From: Maribacter halichondriae
Lineage (GTDB): Bacteria > Bacteroidota > Bacteroidia > Flavobacteriales > Flavobacteriaceae
DNA length: 64,000 bases
NCBI RefSeq assembly: GCF_027474825.1
Contig: NZ_CP107030.1
Span: 682,001 to 746,000, forward strand
Direction of reading: 5' to 3'
Shown here: one piece after another, positions 55,012 through 63,319 of the stretch
How positions within the stretch are numbered: position 1 is the first letter of the stretch
Layout: every line of letters begins with the position of its first letter
Position numbers and translations under genes: made by a program
The notes under the pieces: generated by a model
The model's database searches: none
Told to the model about the DNA's origin: nothing
What the model saw: only the letters and a program-made list of their open reading frames with translations

Positions 55012-55701
55012 ATGAAAAAGTACTTCACCTTTATTATCCTTCTTGCCTTTGTTATTATCGGATGTAAAGAGGATAAGAAAACCGTTACCGAGGAAGCCCA
55101 AGAACCTGAAAGGGAATTGACACTTCTAGAAAAAATAGCTCACGCCAACGGTTATGAGAACTGGAAGAACGTCGAAGAACTTAAATTCACCTTCAATGTC
55201 GATCGCGATACTTCACATTTTGAGCGTACTTGGATTTGGAAACCCAAGACCCAAGATGTGACCATGATGTCCGACACCGACACCCTTTCTTACAATCGTA
55301 AACAAATGGACAGTGTTGCCGAAAAAACCAACGGCGGATTCATCAACGATAAATATTGGTTGATTGCGCCCATCAATATCTTATGGGACGAGCAAAACAT
55401 CACCCAAGAGCACACAGAAAATATCGAGGCCCCGATAAGTAAACAACCCATGCAAAAATTAACGGTCGTTTATGGTAACGAAGGAGGATATACACCCGGA
55501 GATGCCTACGATTTCTATTTCGGGGATGATCACATCGTCAAAGAATGGGTCTTTAGAAAAGCTAATCAAGAAGAACCTTCAATGGTTACTAGTTGGGAAG
55601 ACTACACCGAAAAAGGCGGACTCAAAATCGCACAGATGCACAAAATGCCCGAGGGCGATTTTAAGCTTTATTTTACCGATGTCGAAGTTAAAACGAATTA
55701 A
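55012..55701 (+). CDS. hypothetical lipoprotein
   Basis: 229 residues. The signal MKKYFTFIILLAFVIIGC is followed by a Cys, a good lipobox (VIIGC). The body is a single domain with Trp-rich strands (FERTWIWKPKTQDV, then YWLIAPINILWDEQN and DYTEKGGLKIAQMHKMP), a shape similar to outer-membrane lipoprotein-sorting/DUF-type proteins of Bacteroidota that bind hydrophobic molecules; I cannot name the family. Ends 4 bases inside the convergent MFS gene. Confidence 0.7.
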   Translation: MKKYFTFIILLAFVIIGCKEDKKTVTEEAQEPERELTLLEKIAHANGYENWKNVEELKFTFNVDRDTSHFERTWIWKPKTQDVTMMSDTDTLSYNRKQMDSVAEKTNGGFINDKYWLIAPINILWDEQNITQEHTENIEAPISKQPMQKLTVVYGNEGGYTPGDAYDFYFGDDHIVKEWVFRKANQEEPSMVTSWEDYTEKGGLKIAQMHKMPEGDFKLYFTDVEVKTN

Positions 55702-56846
55702 CGACTGTTTCGACCCAAGAAAAAGGTTGCAAAGAGTACGAGTACTGCACACCCCAAAAGCACGATAAAACTTGTTACCAAGGAAGAACTATCCGCCAAG
55801 AAACCTAAAATGGGCGGGGCAACTAAGAACCCCGCATATCCTGTTCCGGCGATAAAGGCAACGCCTTGTGATGAATCGATTCCTTTTACATTTCCACCTA
55901 TTCTAAAAAGTTCGGGAATGATGACCGAAAACCCGAGTCCTACCAGACCAAAACCCAGAATCGCCAAATACATATAGGTGCTCAAGACGGCAAAATAACC
56001 ACCAATAGCTATAATGGTACCCAAGGTGACTATTTTGACGGATCCTATTTTTTGACTAATGCTGTCGCCTAAGAATCGTCCAGTAGTCATGGTAATCGAA
56101 AATGCCAAAAATCCGGCTCCCCATAAAGATTCTGGAGCCAAGCTGATTTCTTTTAAAAAGAGTCCGCTCCAATCTACAATAGCTCCCTCGCCTCCCATGA
56201 CTACGAAAGAAACAATACCGATGACCAAAAGTGGTTTGAATAATTTTAGGCTAAAAGGTTCTTTCTCTACGGGGGCTGCCGTAATGTGATAGTAATTTTT
56301 GTAGAGAAGATAATTGATGATCAAAACAACGATTACGACAATGAACATGTGCAAGGCCGGATTACCTAGATAGACAATCAGAAAACTACCCAGACCCGCC
56401 AGCACACCTCCCAAGCTAAAGAAACCATGGGCGGCGGACATAAAGTTTTGCTTATCCTCCTTTTCCAATTCGGTAACCAAGGTGTTCATCGAAATATCGG
56501 TAAATCCGTTTGAAGCCCCAAAGAGAAAAAGCGAACCCATCAGCACATAATAATTCGGGGCTATCAACGGTAGCAGGGCCGAAACACTACTCAATAGCAC
56601 TCCGTACCAGGTCGCCTTACCCACCCCAAGCTTGTTGATGATTTTAGCGGCGATGGGAAATACCGTAAAAACCCCAAGGGATAAGAAGAAAATAGCAATC
56701 CCAAGTTGTGACTTGTCGATTCCCAAATTTTCCTTGACGGTGGGGATGTAGATCGCCCATGTACCAAACCATATGTTCAGGCTCGCAAAAACCCATGCGG
56801 GCGCAAAATATCTTGGATTGGAAAGAATAAGTCGAAGCGATTTCAT
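55698..56846 (-). CDS. major facilitator superfamily transporter
   Basis: 382 residues from ATG 56846, with about 12 membrane helices. This start is backed by a promoter (TAGTTTTG at 56868-56875). The region between helices 2 and 3 (NKLGVGKATWYG) is a form of the MFS motif A loop, and NEITTL-like Asn-Thr segments (NGFTDISMNTLVTELE) are like YbjJ or fucose-permease-type members. Substrate unknown. A 10-bp direct repeat flanks its promoter and may be an operator. Confidence 0.82.
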   Translation of the reverse strand: MKSLRLILSNPRYFAPAWVFASLNIWFGTWAIYIPTVKENLGIDKSQLGIAIFFLSLGVFTVFPIAAKIINKLGVGKATWYGVLLSSVSALLPLIAPNYYVLMGSLFLFGASNGFTDISMNTLVTELEKEDKQNFMSAAHGFFSLGGVLAGLGSFLIVYLGNPALHMFIVVIVVLIINYLLYKNYYHITAAPVEKEPFSLKLFKPLLVIGIVSFVVMGGEGAIVDWSGLFLKEISLAPESLWGAGFLAFSITMTTGRFLGDSISQKIGSVKIVTLGTIIAIGGYFAVLSTYMYLAILGFGLVGLGFSVIIPELFRIGGNVKGIDSSQGVAFIAGTGYAGFLVAPPILGFLADSSSLVTSFIVLLGCAVLVLFATFFLGRNSR

Positions 56847-56847
56847 A

Positions 56848-56878
56848 AAAACTAGTCGGTTGCGCGGCAAAACTAGTC
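56848..56878 (-). promoter_or_regulatory. MFS promoter with twin 10-bp direct repeat (operator candidate)
   Basis: AAAACTAGTC occurs at 56848-56857 and again at 56869-56878, exactly 21 bp apart (two helical turns). The upstream copy overlaps the -7 box TAGTTTTG (56868-56875) and the other lies next to the ATG. Each contains the palindrome ACTAGT. A TTG at 56898-56900 gives a -33 element at 22-base spacing. Confidence 0.55.
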
Positions 56879-56902
56879 AAAAAAGATATCCAACCGACAA
56901 TT

Positions 56903-58171
56903 TCACTGAGACGTTATTCCCGCCTTCAAAATCTGCCCAAAACGATACATATCGTCATAAGAGCAATAAAAAGGAGCAGGTGCCAGTCTAATTACATTGG
57001 GTTCGCGCCAATCGGTGATGACTCCGTTTTTCATTAAATAGTCAAAAAGTGTGCGACCCTGTCCGTGCAAGAAAACCGAAAGTTGGCAACCTCTTTCCAC
57101 TGGGGTAATGATTTCAAAGGAGCTATCCACTTCCTTATCGATTTCGTGAAGGATGAATTCCAAATACGCTACAATTTTATCACGTTTCGCGATCAAGGCT
57201 TCCATACCGACTTCTTCGAACATTTCCAACGAGGCTAAATAAGGTGCTAAAGAAAGGACAGGGGGATTGCTAATTTGCCAGGCATCGGCTGTTTCAATAG
57301 GCTCGAACTCCGGTTTCATTTTGAAGCGGGTTTCCTTTTTCGTGCCCCACCAACCTTCGAAACGGGGAATATCATTTCGATCAAGATATTTTTCGTTGAC
57401 GAATATACCTGAAGCATTCCCGGGGCCGCTGTTCATATATTTATAGCTGCACCAAGCCGCAAAATCAACTTTCCAATCATGGAGTTCCAAATCAATGTTT
57501 CCGACAGCATGGGCAAGATCCCAACCGACTACTGCGCCAACGGACTTTCCTGCCTCGGTAATGGTCTCCATATCGAAGACCTGTCCGTTATAATAATTGA
57601 CACCGCCAATGAGTATCAAAGCAAGCTCCTCGCCTACTTCCTTGATTTTGGCAACAACATCTTCGGTGCGCCAAAAATGTTCCCCTTCCCGTTTTTTGAC
57701 CTCGATAATAGCATCTTCCGAATTAAAACCATGAAATCGTACCTGACTTTGCAACATGTACTGATCGGAGGGAAATGCCTTTTCCTCACAAAGGATCTTG
57801 AAGCGTTTTTCGGTCGGTCGATAAAAGGACACCATCAAAAGATGCAAATTGACCGATAGCGTATTCATGACAGAAACTTCTTCAGGCTTTGCGCCTACCA
57901 CCTTGGCCAATGGTCTCGTCAAACGTTCGTGATAGTCCCACCACGGTTTTTCGGAATGAAAATGCCCTTCTACGGCCAGTTCCTTCCAATCGGTCATGAT
58001 GTCATCGACAAACTTTTGAGAACGTTTGGGTTGAAGCCCTAGGGAATTTCCGGTAAAATAAATGACCTCTTTGCCCTTCACTTTGGGAAAATAGAATTCG
58101 TCGCGATATTTTCGAAGTACATCATCGCTGTCTAACTGTTGGGCAAAATCTAGGGTATTCTTAAACTGCAT
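56903..58171 (-). CDS. kynU: kynureninase
   Basis: PLP enzyme that splits kynurenine or 3-hydroxykynurenine to (3-hydroxy)anthranilate and alanine. 422 residues from ATG 58171 (MQFKNTLDFAQQLDSDD), supported by its promoter. Family signatures: YFTGNSLGLQPK near residue 36-47, GWDLAHAVGN near 215, and the PLP-Lys motif AAWCSYKYMNSGPG near 240; then a C-terminal loop with GRTLFDYLMKNGV. Follows the shared pathway with kynurenine monooxygenase. No 3-hydroxyanthranilate dioxygenase is in the window. Confidence 0.95.
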   Translation of the reverse strand: MQFKNTLDFAQQLDSDDVLRKYRDEFYFPKVKGKEVIYFTGNSLGLQPKRSQKFVDDIMTDWKELAVEGHFHSEKPWWDYHERLTRPLAKVVGAKPEEVSVMNTLSVNLHLLMVSFYRPTEKRFKILCEEKAFPSDQYMLQSQVRFHGFNSEDAIIEVKKREGEHFWRTEDVVAKIKEVGEELALILIGGVNYYNGQVFDMETITEAGKSVGAVVGWDLAHAVGNIDLELHDWKVDFAAWCSYKYMNSGPGNASGIFVNEKYLDRNDIPRFEGWWGTKKETRFKMKPEFEPIETADAWQISNPPVLSLAPYLASLEMFEEVGMEALIAKRDKIVAYLEFILHEIDKEVDSSFEIITPVERGCQLSVFLHGQGRTLFDYLMKNGVITDWREPNVIRLAPAPFYCSYDDMYRFGQILKAGITSQ

Positions 58172-58185
58172 AGAAATTTTTTTAT

Positions 58186-58215
58186 CAAAAATACGATATT
58201 GGGCAAGACCCCAAA
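58186..58215 (-). promoter_or_regulatory. promoter of kynureninase (-33 TTTG, -7 TATTTTTG)
   Basis: On the minus strand TTTG (58215-58212), 18 bases, then TATTTTTG (58193-58186); ATG at 58171. The CGTATTTTTGA core is identical to the kmo promoter core. Confidence 0.6.
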
Positions 58216-58255
58216 GGTTTTCCTCCTCCGGCGGACAAGTTACAACCATTGGGGT

Positions 58256-58717
58256 CTATTCGGCCAGTCGCATCTCGATAATATGTTTTTTAAAACCTGT
58301 TTTTTCATAGGCCTTTATGGCCGAAATATTATCACTGTAAACGGTCAACCGCATTTCATAAAGTCCTTTTGATAACGCCCATTGCTTCAACGCTTCGATA
58401 ATTTTGGCATTTACGCCCATGCCTCTGAAATCAGGATCGGTGTACATGAGTCCCAGATAAGCGTATGTTTTGTGGTTTAGATAACGTCGTCCTTCTTTCT
58501 CCATACCTAAGCCACATCCGATCAATCGATTTTCCGAGACGGCGACCAAAACGACGACTTCAGAATCCAGAATCAGGTCTTTCAAATCGTAATACGAAAC
58601 CGGATCGGGTGCAATGGTGGGGTCGTAGGGCCGTTCGTAGTCCACAACCCCCTGTTGAAATTTTAGTAGTACAGGTAAGTCTGTCAACGTAGCTTCGCGA
58701 ATTTGAATATCATCCAT
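58256..58717 (-). CDS. GNAT-family N-acetyltransferase
   Basis: 153 residues from ATG 58717 (MDDIQIREATLTD); an upstream ATG at 58753 would add 12 residues. Acetyl-CoA motif A is visible as YTDPDFRGMGVNAKIIEALK near residue 96-115 (RGMGV for R/QxxGxG/A) and motif B as YEKTGFKKH. The acceptor is unknown. Nearest minus-strand neighbour is kynureninase; divergent from the O-methyltransferase. Confidence 0.85.
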   Translation of the reverse strand: MDDIQIREATLTDLPVLLKFQQGVVDYERPYDPTIAPDPVSYYDLKDLILDSEVVVLVAVSENRLIGCGLGMEKEGRRYLNHKTYAYLGLMYTDPDFRGMGVNAKIIEALKQWALSKGLYEMRLTVYSDNISAIKAYEKTGFKKHIIEMRLAE

Positions 58718-58760
58718 AGACCTCAGAATTTTTAAGGTTAAAAGATACTCCATAAATCTA

Positions 58761-58768
58761 TATTTTTG
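58761..58768 (+). promoter_or_regulatory. -7 promoter box for O-methyltransferase
   Basis: TATTTTTG matches TAnnTTTG, 13 bases before the ATG at 58782. Confidence 0.45.
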
Positions 58769-58781
58769 CTAAAATCCCACG

Positions 58782-59423
58782 ATGCACTTTCTATCCCCTT
58801 TGTTGGAAGATTATATTCAAAACCACTCCGAAGACGAACCTGAAATCTTGCAGGAACTGACACGTGAAACACATATCAAAGTGGTACGCCCCCGTATGTT
58901 GACAGGGCATTTTCAAGGCCGTGTGCTGAGTATGCTCTCCAAGATCATCAATCCCAAGAACATTTTGGAAATTGGAACGTATACTGGGTATTCCGCTATC
59001 TGTCTTGCGGAAGGAATGCAAAAAAACGGGCAATTGCACACCGTTGATATCAATCCCGAACTTAGCGATTTGCAACGCCGTTATTTCGACAAAAGTGGAT
59101 TCGGAAGTCAAATCGTTCAACATCTTGGGGATGCCATCGAAATCATCCCTAACCTAGACTTGACGTTTGATCTGATTTTTATCGATGCGGAAAAAACCGA
59201 ATATCCTGAATATCTGGAGGCGGCTTTAAAGAAAACCAAAACGGGAAGCATTATACTATCCGACAATGTGCTCTGGTCGGGCAAAGTGGTCGAACCGCTC
59301 AACCCCAAAGACAAGACTACAAAAACCGTTATTGACTATAACAGGAATTTGAAAGAAGACACAAGACTCGAAACGGTATTACTGCCCATTAGGGATGGAC
59401 TAACCCTAAGTAGGGTACGATGA
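58782..59423 (+). CDS. O-methyltransferase (catechol/caffeoyl-CoA type)
   Basis: 213 residues of the AdoMet-dependent COMT/CCoAOMT family. AdoMet motif I: ILEIGTYTGYSAICLAEGM near residue 66-84; HTVDINPE and FIDAEKTEYPEYLEAA carry the metal-linked Asp. Start of the domain, MLTGHFQGRVLSMLSKI, is typical. Small-molecule target unknown. Its 3' end overlaps the convergent PAP2 gene by 35 bases. Confidence 0.88.
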   Translation: MHFLSPLLEDYIQNHSEDEPEILQELTRETHIKVVRPRMLTGHFQGRVLSMLSKIINPKNILEIGTYTGYSAICLAEGMQKNGQLHTVDINPELSDLQRRYFDKSGFGSQIVQHLGDAIEIIPNLDLTFDLIFIDAEKTEYPEYLEAALKKTKTGSIILSDNVLWSGKVVEPLNPKDKTTKTVIDYNRNLKEDTRLETVLLPIRDGLTLSRVR

Positions 59424-59961
59424 GTCGTTTGTAAAGCACGTAGGTCATAAAGGCGCAACCAATGCCTACGAGGGCACCCACTATGATATCAACGGGATAA
59501 TGCACGCCTACGTAGATTCTACTTGCTGCAAAAAGAAAGGGCCAAATGTAAAACAGCCAAGACCAGCTGAATTTTTTGCGTAAAAACAGAAACATCAAAG
59601 TGGTTATCGAAAATGAGCTAGACGCATGCCCCGAAAAAAAGCTAAAATTTGTTGGACTCTTTACAATCCGAATCAATGTGTTAATTTCTTCGTTGTTGTT
59701 CGGTCGTAGTCTAGCTACCACCTCTTTTGTGAGATCGGTCAAGGTAGTAATCAGAAAAATTAGAAAAACAAGCATCCCAAGCATGGTAAGGGACTTTTTT
59801 AAAGGGAATTTGAAGAATAATAGATAAATGAAAAGTATGAATAAAGGAATCCAATGATTAAAGTTGGTAATGGCGGACCAGAACGCATCATACTCCTTGA
59901 CACCAAGTCCATTGAGGTATATAAAGGTTTCCCTATCCCATCGCAGTATCTCTTCGAGCAT
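59389..59961 (-). CDS. PAP2-family membrane phosphatase
   Basis: 190 residues, about five or six membrane segments. The three acid-phosphatase motifs are complete: KEVVARLRPN (KxxxxxxRP), SFFSGHASSS (PSGH-type, here FSGH), and SRIYVGVHYPVDI (SRxxxxxHxxxD). Such enzymes dephosphorylate phosphatidate, PGP or undecaprenyl pyrophosphate; which one is not clear. Ends inside the O-methyltransferase gene (35-base antisense overlap) and starts 2 bases after the TatA stop. Confidence 0.88.
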   Translation of the reverse strand: MLEEILRWDRETFIYLNGLGVKEYDAFWSAITNFNHWIPLFILFIYLLFFKFPLKKSLTMLGMLVFLIFLITTLTDLTKEVVARLRPNNNEEINTLIRIVKSPTNFSFFSGHASSSFSITTLMFLFLRKKFSWSWLFYIWPFLFAASRIYVGVHYPVDIIVGALVGIGCAFMTYVLYKRLIVPYLGLVHP

Positions 59962-59963
59962 CT

Positions 59964-60308
59964 TTAAGACGATCCTCTTTTTATAGTACCGGTAACATCG
60001 TCAATACTTTTTTTCACCTTGTCCACGCCCGATTTCAGGTCCTTGCCTATTCCCGAATCTATACTGCCCTTGACCTCATCAATGTCTTTCTTTATGTCAT
60101 CGACCAGACTGGTGTCGATACCTTGTTTTTCAGCACTTTTTTTAATTTCTTGTTTAATGTCTTCGGTGGCATCTTTCAATTGACGCATGCCTTTGCCCAA
60201 CCCTTTGGCGATACCAGGAATTTTATCTGCACCGAATACCATCACCACGATAAACATGATAAAGAATATCTCGCCCCCGCTAATGAACAAAAAGTGTATC
60301 GAAATCAT
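59964..60308 (-). CDS. tatA: twin-arginine translocase TatA/TatE protein
   Basis: 114 residues from ATG 60308 (MISIHFLFISGGEIFFIM), placed there because a promoter box lies 4 bases upstream and would fall inside the longer ORF. One N-terminal membrane helix (7-24), then the amphipathic GADKIPGIAKGLGKGMRQLK hinge of TatA/E (Phe-Gly-type VMVFG), then an acidic, Lys-rich tail of about 70 residues. TatC is not in the window. PAP2 follows directly. Confidence 0.9.
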   Translation of the reverse strand: MISIHFLFISGGEIFFIMFIVVMVFGADKIPGIAKGLGKGMRQLKDATEDIKQEIKKSAEKQGIDTSLVDDIKKDIDEVKGSIDSGIGKDLKSGVDKVKKSIDDVTGTIKRGSS

Positions 60309-60312
60309 ACCA

Positions 60313-60341
60313 CAAATATAATCAAGTTTAAAAGAGTTCAA
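60313..60341 (-). promoter_or_regulatory. promoter of tatA, near-leaderless (-33 TTG, -7 TATATTTG)
   Basis: TTG (60341-60339), 18 bases, then TATATTTG (60320-60313) on the minus strand; only 4 bases separate the box from the ATG at 60308, so little or no 5' leader is expected. Confidence 0.6.
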
Positions 60342-60346
60342 TAAAA

Positions 60347-60373
60347 AGTCCCGATGATAAAATCATCGGGACT
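60347..60373 (-). terminator. intrinsic terminator after M1 peptidase gene
   Basis: AGTCCCGATGA (60347-60357) pairs with TCATCGGGACT (60363-60373), 11 bp with a 5-base loop, followed on the minus strand by TTTTT. It lies 22 bases past the peptidase stop. Confidence 0.8.
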
Positions 60374-60394
60374 CGAAATGCAATAGTTGTAAAC

Positions 60395-62699
60395 TTAGCC
60401 TTTGATTTTTTCCTTGAAATTGTCAAAATCGGAATTCTGCTCTTTCTTGGGCCACGAGTTGTTCGTTGTATCGATATCAGCGGTTTCAGCTTTCGGGTCT
60501 ACCATTACACCGGTCAACTCGGTATCTGAAGATATCACGACACTGATTTCTTTGTCATTCTTTCTCCATATTTCTGGCGGATAGGTGATATTTTCCGTAG
60601 TTCCGTCGGCATATGTATATTCAACGATCAACGGCATCGGAATTCCGCCAGGTTTGTCATAGGTTACCTCGTAGAAATATTTTGGCTCTTTTACCTTGGC
60701 CCGCTCCGCTTCGGTCATATTGTCCATCATAAATTCCTTGAGCGTTTGCGAGGTTTCGGAAGGGGATTTACCTTTCAGGTTCTCATCGAAATCTTCGCTT
60801 CCTTCTTCTGCTAAATACACCAATGGTGGTAAATCGGCTTCTGTCATATTTCTAGCGGCCATATAATCTTGCATCTTTTTTGTTGGCTTATTCGAAACAT
60901 AGTATTTTTTAATGTCCTTGACACCGATGTCAACATAATCGGTGGTGTAGAACCAACCCCTCCAATACCAATCCAAATCTACCGCAGAGGCATCTTCCAT
61001 GGTGCGGAAGAAATCTTCGGGAGTCGGGTGTTTGAACATCCATCGTTTCGAGTAGGTTTTGAATGCATGATCGAACAATTCCCTTCCCATAACGGTCTCT
61101 CTAAGAATGTTCAATGCCGTTGCAGGCTTTCCATACGCATTCGGACCTAACTGGAACACATTCTCAGGATTATCCATAATCGGTGAAATGGTACTTTGGT
61201 CCCCACTCATATACGGAACGATTTTCGATGGATCTCCTCTTCTTGAAGGATATGCTTTGTTAGGTGCCACAGCTTCAGGATATGCCTCTCCGAACTCTTG
61301 CTCTGCCATGTATTGCATGAACGTGTCAAGACCTTCGTCCATCCAACCCCACTGCCGCTCATCGGAATTTACGATCATCGGGAAGAAGTTGTGACCCACT
61401 TCATGGATAATGACACTGATCATCCCATATTTCACACGGTCTGAATAGGTACCGTCTTCATTGGGTCGGCCATAGTTCCAGCAAATCATCGGGTACTCCA
61501 TGCCCTGGTTCTTGGCATGTACTGAAATCGCCTTAGGATAAGGATAATCAAAGGTATGCGCAGAATACGAACGTAATGTATGTGCCACGGCCTTGGTCGA
61601 GTATTCTTCCCAAAGTGGATTCCCTTCCTTCGGATATAGCGAAACGGCCATCACATCGCGATTGCCCATTTTAACGGCCTGCATATCCCAAATAAATTTT
61701 CGGGAGCTGGCAAAGGCATAATCACGAACATTTTTTGCCTTGAACTTCCACGTTTTCTTTTTTATCGGAGAATCCTTTTTCAGCTGCTTCAGCTTCTGAT
61801 TGGGTCACGATAATTACGGGTTTATCGTACGATTTTTTGGCCTTATCATAACGGCTCATCATGTCTTTCGAAAAGACATCCTTTCTATTTTGAAGGGTAC
61901 CGGTGGCATCGAGTACATGATCCGCGGGCACGGTAATGTTGACTTCATAATCACCAAAGGTCAAGGCAAACTCGCCATTGCCCCAAAACTGGTGGTTCTG
62001 CCATCCTTCCACATCATTATAAACGCACATTCTAGGAAAAAACTGCGCGATGACATAGGCTCTGTTGCCATCGGCAAATTCTTCGTAACCTGACCTTGCC
62101 CTATCGACTGTGTGATCTGGAATATTGTAATTCCACTTTATTGAAAAAGAAACCTGCTCCTTGCTCTTCAACGGCTGCGGCAAATCAATGCGCATCATCG
62201 TGAAATTGATGGTATACGGCAGGGCCTTCCCTGAGGCATCTTTTACATGTTCGATAATAAAACCACCGTCGAAGGGTTCGCCCATATACTTTCCGGCAAA
62301 GGCTCCCGGTTGCTCGGCCAATGGTACACCTTCCCCATTTTTAATACGGGCCTTGGAATCTTTAGTCCTGATATTTTGATCTAACTGTACCCAGAGAAAC
62401 TCAAGGTCATCTGGTGAATTGTTGATATAGGTAATGGTTTCCTCACCATATAATTTATGGTTTTTGTCATCAAGCTCAACGTTCATGACATAGTTGGCCT
62501 GTTGTTGGTAATAATCAGGGCCTGGTGCACCTGATGCCGAACGATACGTATTCGGAGTGGAGAACTCTTCGTACATCTGTCTGAACTTGCTTTGCGCCGT
62601 ATGACCGGGCTCTTTTTCTTTAGGTGCTTCCTCTTGCGCCCCTGCGGTAAAGGCGAACAAGAATAAAATGGAAGCAAAACAATATTTTATCTTACTCAT
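60395..62699 (-). CDS. secreted M1-family zinc metallopeptidase, frameshifted
   Basis: 767 residues if one base is removed. Signal peptide 1-20. N-terminal beta domain to about residue 300 (with YINNSPDDLEFLWVQLD), then the gluzincin domain: HEVGHNFFP near residue 432 (HExxH, zinc) and a later Glu in WMDEGLDTFMQY. As read the N-terminal part ends in ENVEVQGKKCS at 61722. Deleting one T from six at 61758-61763 (an A on the gene strand) restores KTWKFKAKNVRDYAFASSRK, the normal M1 sequence. So this break is a gain of one base, unlike the others in the window. Likely a periplasmic aminopeptidase; substrate unknown. Confidence 0.9.
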
Positions 62700-62760
62700 T
62701 TTGTTGTGGTTTTATTAGCTGTGAAAAATACTGGAATTTTAAGGAATTGTTAATATACTG

Positions 62761-63282
62761 TTACAAATTTAACATTCCTTTAGTATCCGATTTTATGAGG
62801 ACAAAGCTCTTTTTCTTGTTATTTATCTTAAAATGGACAACGTTCTGCTGTTCATCGAACAGGTCGGTAAGAATTTCGTTCTGTATCTGAACTGATCTGA
62901 TTTTCTCCAACCCTACCTTAGGAATTTCCATATAACAGATCATCATATCGGTATCATACTTTTTACCCAAAAAGACATATTCCACTTGCACTCCGTCAAT
63001 TTCGAACAGAAGTTTCGTTCTCATATATTTTTCGATGTATTCATCGGCCATCGGGGATTCGACCTCAGTACTCAATTGGGCCCCAAGGTCGTAACGCTCA
63101 TCCAATAGTTTCTCCATATCGTCGATAAAGATTCGCGTCGTAATCTGAAAGGAATCCTCTTTTTCGGAATAGCCGATGTTGGTGACGCTCAGGTAAAATT
63201 TATGCGCTCCGGTGAAAGCCATTAACGGCACTACCAAAAGCAGAAAAATGATCTGTAAGGGTCGCATCTTATTCTTTTCCAT
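62761..63282 (-). CDS. secreted DUF6702 protein
   Basis: 173 residues from ATG 63282 (an alternative at 63267 would give 168). Signal peptide/anchor in residues 6-24 (LQIIFLLLVVPLMAFTG). Hallmark HKFYLSVTNIGYSEKEDSFQ, then RIFIDDMEKLLDERYD, is the DUF6702 family. Conserved upstream of M1 peptidase genes in Flavobacteriaceae, so it may act with that enzyme; function unknown. A -7 box ends 4 bases before the 63282 ATG, so either near-leaderless from 63282 or with a short leader to 63267. Confidence 0.85.
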   Translation of the reverse strand: MEKNKMRPLQIIFLLLVVPLMAFTGAHKFYLSVTNIGYSEKEDSFQITTRIFIDDMEKLLDERYDLGAQLSTEVESPMADEYIEKYMRTKLLFEIDGVQVEYVFLGKKYDTDMMICYMEIPKVGLEKIRSVQIQNEILTDLFDEQQNVVHFKINNKKKSFVLIKSDTKGMLNL

Positions 63283-63286
63283 CCTT

Positions 63287-63294
63287 CAAAAATA
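63287..63294 (-). promoter_or_regulatory. -7 promoter box for DUF6702 gene
   Basis: TATTTTTG on the minus strand, ending 4 bases before the ATG at 63282. No -33 TTG at the usual spacing. Confidence 0.45.
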
Positions 63295-63319
63295 AGCAAT
63301 TGCCATGCCAAAAATGAAT

